Positions 1 to 6,192 of a DNA stretch of 6,989 nt are shown here, one piece after another (position 1 is the stretch's first letter; each line of letters starts with the position of its first letter). The notes under the pieces were generated by a model, which was not told the DNA's origin, made no database searches, and saw nothing but the letters and a program-made list of their open reading frames with translations. The translations under genes were made by a program, and so were the position numbers. The stretch covers positions 1 through 6,989 of the forward strand of contig WTHO01000006.1 of the NCBI GenBank assembly GCA_011523115.1. Reading direction: 5' to 3'. Source of the DNA: Halieaceae bacterium. Lineage in GTDB: Bacteria > Pseudomonadota > Gammaproteobacteria > Pseudomonadales > Halieaceae.

Positions 1-250
1 TTGGGTCTTCAGCTTTGGGCACCGGGTGCTCACTGATCTCAAGATTCTTCGGGTTCGCGCCATCGGTTTCAGCCTCAAACACTTCACCCCTTAGCTCGGT
101 ATCCTTCGAACCGAGTTCGAAAAGCGTATTGATCGCCTCGTCGCGATGCGCCCAACAGGAGACCTGCCCCGCTCGGCTACCCGAGACCCAGGCACCCGAC
201 TTCCCCCAGTAATGGCCCAGTTGATTGCGTATAACAAAGGTGCCACTCAT
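1..250 (-). CDS. Conserved hypothetical protein, N-terminal part (runs off left edge)
   Basis: An open frame of 83 codons starts at ATG (248-250) and continues past the left edge, so the C-terminus is missing. A good ribosome binding site (AGAGGAG, 262-268) sits 11 bases upstream. The protein begins MSGTFVIRNQLGHYWGKSG and later carries HRDEAINTLFELGSKD, followed by an acidic, charged tail. I recall small gammaproteobacterial proteins of unknown function with this same pattern: an aromatic N-terminal strand, then a H-(R/K)-DEAIN helix. That resemblance is from memory. There is no signal peptide or membrane segment, so it is probably cytoplasmic. It lies 77 bases downstream of the J-domain gene on the same strand and may be cotranscribed with it or have its own promoter. 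No function can be assigned. Confidence 0.75.
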   Translation of the reverse strand, partial: MSGTFVIRNQLGHYWGKSGAWVSGSRAGQVSCWAHRDEAINTLFELGSKDTELRGEVFEAETDGANPKNLEISEHPVPKAEDP

Positions 251-327
251 GTGTGTTACTGCTCCTCTTAGTAAGGTGGAAAGTCTGTGCAGTCAGCGCG
301 GGATTAGGTGGACAGTGCCAAGATCGC

Positions 328-1041
328 TTAATCCAGCAAAAAGTCCTTGGCCTCATTAATTTTTGCTGCAAGGTAGTCACTGCCGCCGCGATCGGGGTGC
401 AACTTTTGAATCAGTGCGCGGTGGGCCGCAATAATTTCTTCCCGGGTGGCGCCTTCTTCGAGTCCCAGGAGGGACAGCGCCTCGGCCTGCGTCAGGCCAG
501 CGGATGCGCCACCAGGGGACTGTTCGTGACCCTCGCTCTGTCCGTCGTCGTCAGGAAAGCGCTGCTCAAAGTAACTCGCCAGCAGTTGCGCCGAGTCGGC
601 GTCCTCCTGCTGACAAAAAGCCATGAGTTCATCAAGTTGCTGCCGGTCGAGTTCATCGAGCAACCAGTCTTTATAGGGTCCTTCAAGAATCACGCCACTG
701 AGATCGCCACTGTCATGGTCGAGGGTCATTTTTAATATACGGGAGGCCACTTCTGACTGTTTGCCGGCGGCGGATCCTTGGCTGCGAAGGCTGCTGAGCA
801 TTGGCAGAAAGCGAACCACCCAAGGCAATACTTGTCGCGCGGCCACCAGTAAGCCGGTCAAGGCGGCGCCGATCCAGTGCATCTTGCCCATCAGCGTCAG
901 GATAACGACGCCGACAACGGCGCTACCCAGAACGATTTGTAGATAAGCGGCACGGCGCTTGTGAGGAGGTTGCCGCTGGGCACGGCGGACCAGAATTATC
1001 AGCGCGAGCGCGACTGCAAGCAGTAAGATCATTCGTGGCAC
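328..1041 (-). CDS. Membrane-anchored J-domain (DnaJ-like) co-chaperone
   Basis: The 237-residue protein has a hydrophobic N-terminal segment (about residues 4-19), a basic stretch (19-30), and two more hydrophobic segments (about 33-51 and 56-80). A central acidic/helical region (about 100-162) follows, then a low-complexity linker and a C-terminal J domain (about 184-237) with the diagnostic HPD tripeptide at 215-217 (KLHPDRGG). The protein ends right after J-domain helix III, as in TIM14/Pam18-like proteins, and there is no G/F or zinc-finger region, so it is a type III J protein rather than DnaJ. By family knowledge it should stimulate the ATPase of a DnaK-type Hsp70 at the inner membrane; its client is unknown. 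The start is GTG (1039-1041) because GAGGA (1052-1056) lies 10 bases upstream; the ATG three codons inside is too far from that site. The von Willebrand gene lies 61 bases upstream, and I recall similar pairs in other proteobacteria. Confidence 0.88.
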   Translation of the reverse strand: MPRMILLLAVALALIILVRRAQRQPPHKRRAAYLQIVLGSAVVGVVILTLMGKMHWIGAALTGLLVAARQVLPWVVRFLPMLSSLRSQGSAAGKQSEVASRILKMTLDHDSGDLSGVILEGPYKDWLLDELDRQQLDELMAFCQQEDADSAQLLASYFEQRFPDDDGQSEGHEQSPGGASAGLTQAEALSLLGLEEGATREEIIAAHRALIQKLHPDRGGSDYLAAKINEAKDFLLD

Positions 1042-1051
1042 TGTGGCGTCA

Positions 1052-1056
1052 TCCTC
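1052..1056 (-). promoter_or_regulatory. Ribosome binding site deciding the GTG start of the J-domain gene
   Basis: GAGGA on the minus strand lies 10 bases before GTG (1039-1041) and 19 bases before the in-frame ATG at 1030-1032. The spacing favours the GTG. Confidence 0.6.
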
Positions 1057-1102
1057 GGGTTACTGATACGGGTGGGTACATCTTATCGTTTTTACCCCGG
1101 GG

Positions 1103-1795
1103 CTATGACCTGTTTTGAAGAGCTTCCAGTAGGAGTCGCTCGCCTTCATCGCCGCCTTTTTGCAACGCTTTGATCCCGCCGCGGGCGAAGTTGGCGACGG
1201 CTCGGAGCAGCATTCTTAACCGCTCGGCACTGCCAGCATCAAAGGGAATGGTGGCGCCGCCAGAGAGTCGCGCCAATTCTTGGAATATCGCGCGCGTCTG
1301 CGCGTCGTGACCCTCTTGAAACAGGAACAGCGGGAGTTTACGAATACCGCACTGGCCTGCCAGCGACGACAGGTATTCTCGCCCTTCCTCGCAGGCATCA
1401 CCGACAAACACCAGTGCTCGAACAGGCTGATTCACCGACCCCGCTTGTAGGGCGTGTGTGATAAGTCTGCCGATCTGGGTCGCACCTGCAAGACAGGTGA
1501 CGCCCGCCATTTGATCAAGCAGTGCGCTCGAATGAGTCAGCCATTCTGAGGCGCGGAACTCCGCATGGCCTCTGTAATAACACAGCTGCACGGCAAGTGA
1601 TGTCTCCGCTGCCGCGGCGCCGAAAAGCTCTCCATGTAAGGCTCGTGCTTGTGCCCAGGTTGGTTCCCGGCTGGCCGTCGCATCCAGAGCAAATATCAGT
1701 CTTGCCTGGCGTCTCGTAACGGTCTGGATAGCCCGCGTTTTTTGCAGGAACGCGGTGACCTCACTCGAGCGAGGTCGGTCGAGATCCTTAGGGAT
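1103..1795 (-). CDS. von Willebrand A-like MIDAS protein with a non-canonical start
   Basis: The last 162 codons follow a GTG at 1589-1591, but the same frame stays open and clearly coding up to the amber codon at 1805-1807. The upstream part contains SSEVTAFLQKTRA and then RLIFALDATASREPTW, which I recognise as the N-terminal core of a proteobacterial VWA family; starting at 1591 would delete the first metal-binding motif. Using the ATC at 1793-1795 as start gives 230 residues. The three MIDAS elements are D38-x-T40-x-S42, T106 (LAGATQI) and D133 (FVGDACEE), so divalent-metal binding is likely intact. VWA domains usually bind partner proteins through that metal; the partner here is unknown. 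No signal peptide or membrane segment is seen, so it is probably cytoplasmic. No ATG, GTG or TTG occurs in frame between 1592 and 1804. The gene sits between the 67-residue gene (9 bases) and the J-domain gene (61 bases). Family assignment is confident; the exact start is not. Confidence 0.78.
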   Translation of the reverse strand: MPKDLDRPRSSEVTAFLQKTRAIQTVTRRQARLIFALDATASREPTWAQARALHGELFGAAAAETSLAVQLCYYRGHAEFRASEWLTHSSALLDQMAGVTCLAGATQIGRLITHALQAGSVNQPVRALVFVGDACEEGREYLSSLAGQCGIRKLPLFLFQEGHDAQTRAIFQELARLSGGATIPFDAGSAERLRMLLRAVANFARGGIKALQKGGDEGERLLLEALQNRS

Positions 1796-1804
1796 GGTTG
1801 ATGC

Positions 1805-2008
1805 CTAGGAAGCGCGGGGCGCTAGCAGGCCCCGTTGGCGCAACTCGCGCAAATAGTGGCGTCGGCTGGCCAGTTCAGAGACGACGGAATCCAGCGCCTC
1901 CTGGTCCAATGTCAGGCGGTCGCTGCCACGATCGTCCAGGACCAGCTCTATGAGTTTTCTACTGGAGAAGTCGCGCGCATTAAAAGGTTCACGTTTAATC
2001 TGTGTCAT
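1805..2008 (-). CDS. Small hypothetical protein, 67 residues
   Basis: Starts at ATG (2006-2008) with a strong ribosome binding site (GGAGG, 2014-2018) 5 bases upstream. The frame can be extended to a TTG at 2045-2047, but that would run through the hairpin and the ribosome binding site, so I reject it. The protein begins MTQIKREPFNARDF and continues as a charged, mostly helical sequence ending in a basic region (SRRHYLRELRQRGLLAPRAS). It has no cysteine, signal peptide or membrane segment. I do not recognise a family. Its amber stop is in the same frame as the von Willebrand gene and 9 bases before that gene's best start candidate, so the two are almost certainly cotranscribed and probably translationally coupled. 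A role as a partner or regulator of the VWA/J-domain pair is inference only. Confidence 0.72.
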   Translation of the reverse strand: MTQIKREPFNARDFSSRKLIELVLDDRGSDRLTLDQEALDSVVSELASRRHYLRELRQRGLLAPRAS

Positions 2009-2013
2009 ATTTT

Positions 2014-2018
2014 CCTCC
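2014..2018 (-). promoter_or_regulatory. Strong ribosome binding site of the 67-residue gene
   Basis: GGAGG on the minus strand, inside a GGGGAGGAAA run, lies 5 bases before ATG at 2006-2008. It decides that start over the upstream TTG. Confidence 0.75.
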
Positions 2019-2024
2019 CCCGCC

Positions 2025-2040
2025 ACCTGCGTTCGCAGGT
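2025..2040. repeat. Short perfect inverted repeat / hairpin in the leader of the 67-residue gene
   Basis: ACCTGCG, two central bases, then CGCAGGT: 7-bp arms. As RNA a loop of at least four bases is needed, leaving a 6-bp GC-rich stem. Read leftward it lies in the untranslated leader just before the ribosome binding site at 2014-2018. Read rightward it is followed by four T residues and then CC, which resembles a very weak terminator but has no gene feeding into it. It could be an operator, an mRNA stability element or chance. Confidence 0.4.
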
Positions 2041-2098
2041 TTTCCAATCGGGCGGCCGCTTGGTAGCGACCTCATGTCCCGGGCGGTGATTACTGTCC

Positions 2099-2127
2099 GT
2101 TATCAAAATAGCCGGCTATTATTACAA
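2099..2127 (-). promoter_or_regulatory. Candidate sigma-70 promoter for the leftward 67-residue/VWA/J-domain operon
   Basis: On the minus strand TTGTAA (2122-2127) and GATAAC (2099-2104) are separated by exactly 17 bases. Each matches four of six consensus positions. This is the most AT-rich stretch of the divergent intergenic region. A start of transcription near 2092 would leave a leader of roughly 85 bases before ATG 2008, including the hairpin at 2025-2040. Prediction by eye only. Confidence 0.35.
2107..2120. promoter_or_regulatory. Perfect 14-bp palindrome, candidate operator between divergent genes
   Basis: AATAGCCGGCTATT reads identically on both strands. It lies between the divergent msrA and 67-residue genes and falls within the 17-base spacer of the candidate leftward promoter, a position where a bound protein would block RNA polymerase. 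It also overlaps a TATTAT (2117-2122) that could be a rightward -10 element for msrA, though no convincing -35 element pairs with it. I do not recognise the site as belonging to a named regulator. Confidence 0.4.
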
Positions 2128-2159
2128 AAATAGGTACGTAGACGCCACTGTGTGGTTTT

Positions 2160-2164
2160 GGAGG
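2160..2164 (+). promoter_or_regulatory. Ribosome binding site deciding the msrA start
   Basis: GGAGG lies 5 bases before ATG at 2170-2172. It excludes the upstream in-frame GTG at 2152, which would place the ribosome binding site inside the gene. Confidence 0.75.
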
Positions 2165-2169
2165 ACAAA

Positions 2170-2823
2170 ATGGGTTGGATGAACATGGCCCGCGGGCCCG
2201 CGATGCCTGAAGCCGGCGCCGCTCTGCCGGGGCGAGACCAGGCGATGCCTGTCCCAGACCGGCATGCCGTACTGGGTTCACCGTTGTTGCCTCCCTATCC
2301 TGAAAACACGCGGCAAGCGCTTTTTGGGATGGGCTGCTTCTGGGGCGTGGAGCGGCTGTTTTGGCAGTTAGAAGGGGTTTACACCACGGCTGTGGGTTAC
2401 GCCGCAGGTTTGACACCCAACCCGACCTATCGGGAGGTTTGCACCGGGCAGACGGGCCACAACGAGGTAGTGCGCGTTGTGTATGACCCGCATCAGGTGA
2501 GCTATGACGCTTTACTGACGGCATTCTGGGAGAACCATGACCCCACCCAAGGTATGCGCCAGGGGAACGACGTCGGTACCCAATATCGGTCCGGCATCTA
2601 TTACAGCGATGACGCACAACATGAAGCAGCGTTGGCGAGCTTAGAGGCCTTTCAACCGCGCTTGACCGCCGCGGGCTTTGGCGTCATCACAACGGAAGTA
2701 CTCCCCGCGCCAGAGTTTTACTTCGCCGAGGACTATCATCAGCAGTACTTGCACAAGAATCCCATGGGTTACTGCGGCATGGGTGGTACTGGCGTGGTTT
2801 GCTCAGTGGGTGCGGGGGTGTAG
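2170..2823 (+). CDS. msrA: Peptide-methionine (S)-S-oxide reductase MsrA
   Basis: Repairs oxidised proteins and free methionine by reducing the S-epimer of methionine sulfoxide, with thioredoxin as the usual electron donor; cytoplasmic. The 217-residue protein matches E. coli MsrA (212 residues) along its length. [11 protein letters not shown] near the N-terminus corresponds to the E. coli N-terminal extension. The catalytic motif [13 protein letters not shown] has its nucleophilic cysteine at residue 56, followed by [36 protein letters not shown] and GTQYRS, then [15 protein letters not shown]. The C-terminal resolving cysteines are Cys202 and Cys211, spaced one residue wider than in E. coli. 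ATG 2170 is chosen for its ribosome binding site. It is the only plus-strand gene. It diverges from the 67-residue gene across a 161-base control region and ends immediately against the stop of rsmE. No msrB is visible. Confidence 0.97.
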   Translation: MGWMNMARGPAMPEAGAALPGRDQAMPVPDRHAVLGSPLLPPYPENTRQALFGMGCFWGVERLFWQLEGVYTTAVGYAAGLTPNPTYREVCTGQTGHNEVVRVVYDPHQVSYDALLTAFWENHDPTQGMRQGNDVGTQYRSGIYYSDDAQHEAALASLEAFQPRLTAAGFGVITTEVLPAPEFYFAEDYHQQYLHKNPMGYCGMGGTGVVCSVGAGV

Positions 2824-3543
2824 TCAGACTCTGATCGCGGCAAGGGTTTGCGCCAAAGCCGCAGTGACCGCCGTGTCGACACTCAGTGTTCTGTCACCGA
2901 GGTGAACAGGTAGTGCGCCGACCGAAGTCGCTAACTCCAGCTCAAATGGGACGAACCCTCCCTCTGGCCCCAACATGATAATACCCTCTGCTCGCTGGTC
3001 CCCGAGGCCCATCTCTGAGCCGGGATGGGCGATCCAGCAGCCCCGATCTGTGACCATTTCGGGTAATTGATCCTCCACGAAAGGTCTGAAGCGGCGGTGC
3101 AAGTGAACGGCAGGTAATTGCGTATCGCCGGCCCTCTCGAGTCCTGCCGAAAGCGCTCGCTGTATGCGATCGGCTGTCAAAAGCGGAGTCTGCCAAAAAC
3201 TTTTTTCCACTCGCGCAGAATGAATGAGATGAACGTTGTTTACCCCCATTTCGGCGACTGTGCGCAGCACCCGGCGCAGCATCTTCGGTCGCGGCAGTGC
3301 CAGCACAAGATCGCAGGGGTGCCGCGGCAGGGCAGTCTGGTTCAAACTGACATTCAGCCGCGCTTCGCTCTCGTTGATGTGAATAACCTTGCCCGCGCCG
3401 CGGCCACCGTTTAGCAAACCCACTCGAAAGGAATCGCCGATTTGGGCTCTCAGCACCTCGCGTAAGTGCTGATGGCGTCTGCCGGTGAGCAGCACAGTGT
3501 CGTCGCTCAGCCAATCTGATGGTTCAAGCAAAATGATATTCAC
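2824..3543 (-). CDS. rsmE: 16S rRNA (uracil-1498-N3)-methyltransferase RsmE
   Basis: By family knowledge it methylates N3 of U1498 in helix 44 of 16S rRNA, near the decoding site, using S-adenosylmethionine on assembled 30S subunits. The 239-residue protein has an N-terminal PUA-like RNA-binding part (about 1-70; GRRHQHLREVLRAQIGD) and a C-terminal SPOUT methyltransferase part. Visible elements are LALPRPKMLRRVLRTVAEMG (81-100), the cofactor-loop motif LGPEGG (191-196) and the final knot segment LGDRTLSVDTAV (215-226). That last segment is unusual: E. coli has LGPRVLRTETT, so the R-T-E core is changed to S-V-D. The overall sequence fits the divergent RsmE subfamily that I recall from marine gammaproteobacteria. 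It starts at GTG (3541-3543), 15 bases after the rimO stop, without a strong ribosome binding site, which suggests coupling to rimO. Its stop directly abuts the convergent msrA stop. Confidence 0.92.
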   Translation of the reverse strand: MNIILLEPSDWLSDDTVLLTGRRHQHLREVLRAQIGDSFRVGLLNGGRGAGKVIHINESEARLNVSLNQTALPRHPCDLVLALPRPKMLRRVLRTVAEMGVNNVHLIHSARVEKSFWQTPLLTADRIQRALSAGLERAGDTQLPAVHLHRRFRPFVEDQLPEMVTDRGCWIAHPGSEMGLGDQRAEGIIMLGPEGGFVPFELELATSVGALPVHLGDRTLSVDTAVTAALAQTLAAIRV

Positions 3544-3558
3544 CGGCTGTACCCAGTC

Positions 3559-4899
3559 TCAGGATACCCAGAGATCATAGTCATCCGCCGCGGTGATCTC
3601 TGCTTCAACCCAGTCTCCGGGATGAAATTCGTGGCTGCCGGGCAGGTGCACAACACCGTCTATCTCGGGCGCGTCAGCGGACGTTCTACCGACGCAACCA
3701 GCCTCAGTGACGGAATCGATCAAAATGGTTTGCGTGGAGCCGACTTTCGCCTGCAGTTTGGAGGCGCTGATCGACTGTTGCAGCGACATAAACTGCTCCC
3801 AGCGCCGTTGCTTGAGTTCCTCCGGTACGGGGTCCGGTAACTGGTTTGCAGCCGCGCCCTTAACCGGTGAATATTGAAAGCATCCCACTCGATCCAGCTT
3901 TGCTTCGTCAATAAAGGCCAGCAATTCTTCAAACTCTGCGTCGGTCTCGCCCGGATATCCGACGATAAAGGTCGAGCGTATGGTCAGTTCAGGACAGATG
4001 TCTCGCCATCGGGCGATGCGATCCAAGGTTTTTTCGGAGGCTGCTGGCCGCTTCATCCGCTGTAATACGCTACTCGCGCCATGCTGAAGCGGCATATCGA
4101 TATAGGGGAGCAGCTTACCCTGCGCCATCATGGGAATGAGCGCATCAACGTGAGGGTAGGGGTATACGTAGTGAAAACGGACCCAAATACCCATCTCGGA
4201 GAGAGCTGAAGCCAGTGCCTCGAGGTTGCTTTTAAGCGGTCTGCCTTGCCAGAAGTCAGTCTTATACTTCAGATCGACGCCATAGGCACTGGTATCCTGT
4301 GAGACGACGAGCAACTCTCTGACACCCGCCCTGACCAATCCCTCCGCTTCATCCATGACTGAACCAATCGGCCGACTCACCAGATCGCCCCGAATGCTGG
4401 GTATGATGCAGAAACGGCAGCGGTGGTTGCATCCCTCACTAATCTTCAAATAGGCGTAGTGACGAGGGGTGAGCTTCACGCCTTGTGCGGGGATCAAATC
4501 GATCAAGGGGTCAGGCCGGTGATTGTTTGGCAGTACCTCTCTGACTGTGGCGAGCACCTCCTCATACGCTGCCGGCCCGCTGACCCCCATTACTTTAGGG
4601 TGTCGAGCTAGGATGGTTTTCGCATCTTCGCCTCGCCCCATGCAGCCCGTTACCAGCACCCGACCATTTTCCTGAATTGCCTCGCCGATCGCTTCCAGGC
4701 TCTCCTCTTTGGCCGCATCAATAAAACCACAGGTGTTGACGATCACGACGCCGGCATCTTCATAGTGCGGCGTGATCTCATATCCCTCTGTCCGCAGCTG
4801 GGTGAGAATTCTCTCGGAGTCGACCAATGCCTTCGGGCAGCCCAGCGAGATAAAGCCCACCTTTGCCGCAGTGCTAGCGAGTGTGTTGGCATGGTCCAT
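3559..4899 (-). CDS. rimO: Ribosomal protein S12 methylthiotransferase RimO
   Basis: A radical-SAM enzyme that, in E. coli, adds a methylthio group to the beta-carbon of Asp88 (numbering as usually cited) of ribosomal protein S12, next to the decoding centre. The 446-residue protein has the three expected parts. The N-terminal MTTase (UPF0004) domain has cluster cysteines C21 ([12 protein letters not shown]), C57 (NTCGFID) and C86 (TGCMG). The radical-SAM domain has CNHRCRFC with C157, C161 and C164, then [33 protein letters not shown] and [11 protein letters not shown]. The C-terminal TRAM domain (about 378-446) contains SADAPEIDG and ends near DDYDLW. These match E. coli RimO (441 residues) closely, distinguishing it from MiaB. 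One oddity is alanine for the usual asparagine in the CPKNLVDSE motif. ATG 4899 has AAGG about 9 bases upstream, inside the end of the DUF2244 gene, whose stop is only 4 bases away, so the two are translationally coupled. Confidence 0.98.
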   Translation of the reverse strand: MDHANTLASTAAKVGFISLGCPKALVDSERILTQLRTEGYEITPHYEDAGVVIVNTCGFIDAAKEESLEAIGEAIQENGRVLVTGCMGRGEDAKTILARHPKVMGVSGPAAYEEVLATVREVLPNNHRPDPLIDLIPAQGVKLTPRHYAYLKISEGCNHRCRFCIIPSIRGDLVSRPIGSVMDEAEGLVRAGVRELLVVSQDTSAYGVDLKYKTDFWQGRPLKSNLEALASALSEMGIWVRFHYVYPYPHVDALIPMMAQGKLLPYIDMPLQHGASSVLQRMKRPAASEKTLDRIARWRDICPELTIRSTFIVGYPGETDAEFEELLAFIDEAKLDRVGCFQYSPVKGAAANQLPDPVPEELKQRRWEQFMSLQQSISASKLQAKVGSTQTILIDSVTEAGCVGRTSADAPEIDGVVHLPGSHEFHPGDWVEAEITAADDYDLWVS

Positions 4900-4903
4900 T
4901 GCG

Positions 4904-5407
4904 TCAGGCCTTTAGTGAACTATCAGAGCTGTGTGTGCGAATGCGTAGCTCCTCACGGAGCAGATTCAGTAGCTCCAGCGTTTCTTCTCTGCTGAGGAAG
5001 TCCCCAACGCGAGTCTCAGAAAGGCGGTCGTGCACAGACAGTTCAGGCCCCTGCCAGTGATGAGACTCGGGCACCACCCGCAGTGCGGACTGCTGTCGTT
5101 CAAAGCACCACCGGCGCTTGGGCACGAAGTAACCCTTGTCGACGGTAATCAAATCTTCAGTCAGCCTGATCACGTGACGGTACTCCAGTTTCCAATTAAC
5201 CCAATACAGTGCGCCACCGAGTGCTGTCAGTTCGAGGCCGGCGAGTGGCAGTATGGGCCAGGCGCCCAATAATGCGAAGGCAATTCCCGCGCCGAGCGAT
5301 GGCACGGCCAGCGCGCCCAGTAACCAGAGGTTATGGCGCCAGCTTGAGGAGTGGTTGGGTTTGGCAATGATGACCTTCTCCCCATCCACTTGATCCATCG
5401 ATACCAC
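4904..5407 (-). CDS. DUF2244-family membrane protein of unknown function
   Basis: The 167-residue protein has a short polar N-terminus, [15 protein letters not shown] (about 17-31), and two adjacent membrane segments (about 27-48 and 51-70) joined by [14 protein letters not shown] long soluble C-terminal part is predicted to be mostly beta in its first half ([15 protein letters not shown]) and helical near the end ([18 protein letters not shown]). The pattern (R/N)-x-S-x-S-W-R, then GAWxxLPxAGLEL, is what I know of DUF2244 proteins, which lack an assigned biochemical role. GTG at 5405-5407 is preferred because GGAG lies 6 bases upstream; the ATG at 5396-5398 would sit 15 bases away. It is 72 bases downstream of the rluA gene and 4 bases before rimO. 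A link to translation is suggested only by context. Confidence 0.85.
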   Translation of the reverse strand: MVSMDQVDGEKVIIAKPNHSSSWRHNLWLLGALAVPSLGAGIAFALLGAWPILPLAGLELTALGGALYWVNWKLEYRHVIRLTEDLITVDKGYFVPKRRWCFERQQSALRVVPESHHWQGPELSVHDRLSETRVGDFLSREETLELLNLLREELRIRTHSSDSSLKA

Positions 5408-5479
5408 GGTGTGCTCCGAGAGTCGAATGGGCCATGGTAATCCATCTCCCTACAGAGTCGGAACGGCTATTGGGTGGCC

Positions 5480-6187
5480 TCACGCATCCATCGCAAATGT
5501 CGATGGCGCGGGCGAATAGCCGCTAAGGACGTGTCCGGATCTGGGATGCCGGAAGCGAAGGCTCGTGGCGTGAAGGAGCAGTCGCGGTGCGGCCTGCAGC
5601 GCCGCCTCAGGTGCATAGAAATCGCAGCCTAAAATGGGGTGACCAATCTCGTTCATGTGGACGCGTAATTGGTGGGATCGGCCGGTTATGGGTGTCAATT
5701 CGAGCAGAGAACTTCGCTCAGTGCGGCTCAGAACCCGCCATCGGGTGACAGCAGATTTTCCCGTCAGGTGACATACTTTTTGTCTCGGCCGGTTTGGCCA
5801 GTCAGCAGTAAGTGGGAGGTCGACAACGCCCCAATCGTCTTTGACGCGGCCGGCAACGCGGGCGACATAGGTTTTTTCGATCAGACGATCCTGAAACTGA
5901 CGTGCGAGGCTTGAGAGAGCGCTGCGGTGCCTCGGCACAACCATAATGCCCGAGGTGTCGAGATCCAGCCGGTGCACCGCATTGACCCCTGGGTAGCGTT
6001 TGGACAGCCGCAGCAGGAGACAATCGTGATTGAGTGGATGCCTGCCGGGCACGCTGAGCAATAGCGTCGGCTTGTCAACGATCAGCAAATCCTGATCGCG
6101 GTACAGTAATCGGATATTTTCCCTGGAGTGCGGGACCAAATAGGGGGGCGCGTCCTCCTCCCCGGAGTCTGTGATGCTGGCAGGCAC
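5480..6187 (-). CDS. rluA: RluA-family pseudouridine synthase (23S rRNA/tRNA), start uncertain
   Basis: Isomerises uridine to pseudouridine. E. coli RluA acts on 23S rRNA U746 and on tRNA U32; transferring that specificity here is inference from similarity. With a GTG start at 6185-6187 the protein has 235 residues (E. coli RluA 219). Visible elements are LLYRDQDLLIVDKP, LLSVPGRHP, the catalytic motif HRLDLDTSGIMV with the active Asp at residue 75, VDLPLTADWPNRPRQKVCH (strongly RluA-like), TPITGRSHQLRVHM, GHPILGCDFYAPEAA and RLLLHATSLRF. There is no S4 domain, which fits RluA and argues against RluC or RluD. The frame is open to an ATG at 6245-6247, but that would overlap pdxJ by 55 bases and lacks a ribosome binding site. 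GTG 6187 lies 5 bases after the pdxJ stop and is chosen on spacing. A TTG at 6137-6139, behind a strong GGAGGAGG, would give a protein closer to E. coli length. Confidence 0.9.
   Translation of the reverse strand: MPASITDSGEEDAPPYLVPHSRENIRLLYRDQDLLIVDKPTLLLSVPGRHPLNHDCLLLRLSKRYPGVNAVHRLDLDTSGIMVVPRHRSALSSLARQFQDRLIEKTYVARVAGRVKDDWGVVDLPLTADWPNRPRQKVCHLTGKSAVTRWRVLSRTERSSLLELTPITGRSHQLRVHMNEIGHPILGCDFYAPEAALQAAPRLLLHATSLRFRHPRSGHVLSGYSPAPSTFAMDA
6153..6163 (-). promoter_or_regulatory. Strong ribosome-binding-site-like purine tract inside the 5' end of rluA
   Basis: GGGGAGGAGGA on the minus strand contains two overlapping GGAGG cores. The nearest in-frame start downstream is TTG at 6137-6139, 14 bases from the last core, longer than usual. 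It may mark the true start region or simply encode Gly-Glu-Glu-Asp within the longer protein. Confidence 0.3.
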
Positions 6188-6192
6188 GTCGG

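Noticed and set aside
253..735. Plus-strand open frame of 160 codons
   Set aside because: Lies antisense to the J-domain gene, whose HPD motif and membrane segments identify it as the real gene. The plus-strand translation has no recognisable motif.
1029..1052. Seven-residue open frame (ATG at 1052) overlapping the J-domain start, considered as a leader peptide
   Set aside because: GAGG directly abuts this ATG, too close to initiate it, whereas it is well placed for the GTG at 1041.
1095..1102. CCCCGGGG palindrome next to a T-run after the VWA stop, considered as a terminator
   Set aside because: A palindrome with no loop cannot form an RNA hairpin, and the T-run lies on the wrong side for leftward transcription.
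1738..1743. Run of six A (minus strand) in the VWA gene, considered as a frameshift explaining the missing start
   Set aside because: Both sides of the run translate in the current frame into sequence that fits the family (SSEVTAFLQK before, RLIFALDATAS after), so no frame change is needed there.
2009..2047. Longer version of the 67-residue protein starting at TTG 2047
   Set aside because: It would translate through the hairpin and the strong ribosome binding site that perfectly suits ATG 2008.
2090..2617. Minus-strand open frame of 175 codons
   Set aside because: Antisense shadow of msrA, rich in Arg, Pro and Ser as expected for a shadow frame; it would also cover the divergent control region.
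5227..5445. Minus-strand open frame of 72 codons with a GGAG-like site before its ATG
   Set aside because: Overlaps the DUF2244 gene in another frame and has no membrane pattern or family signature.
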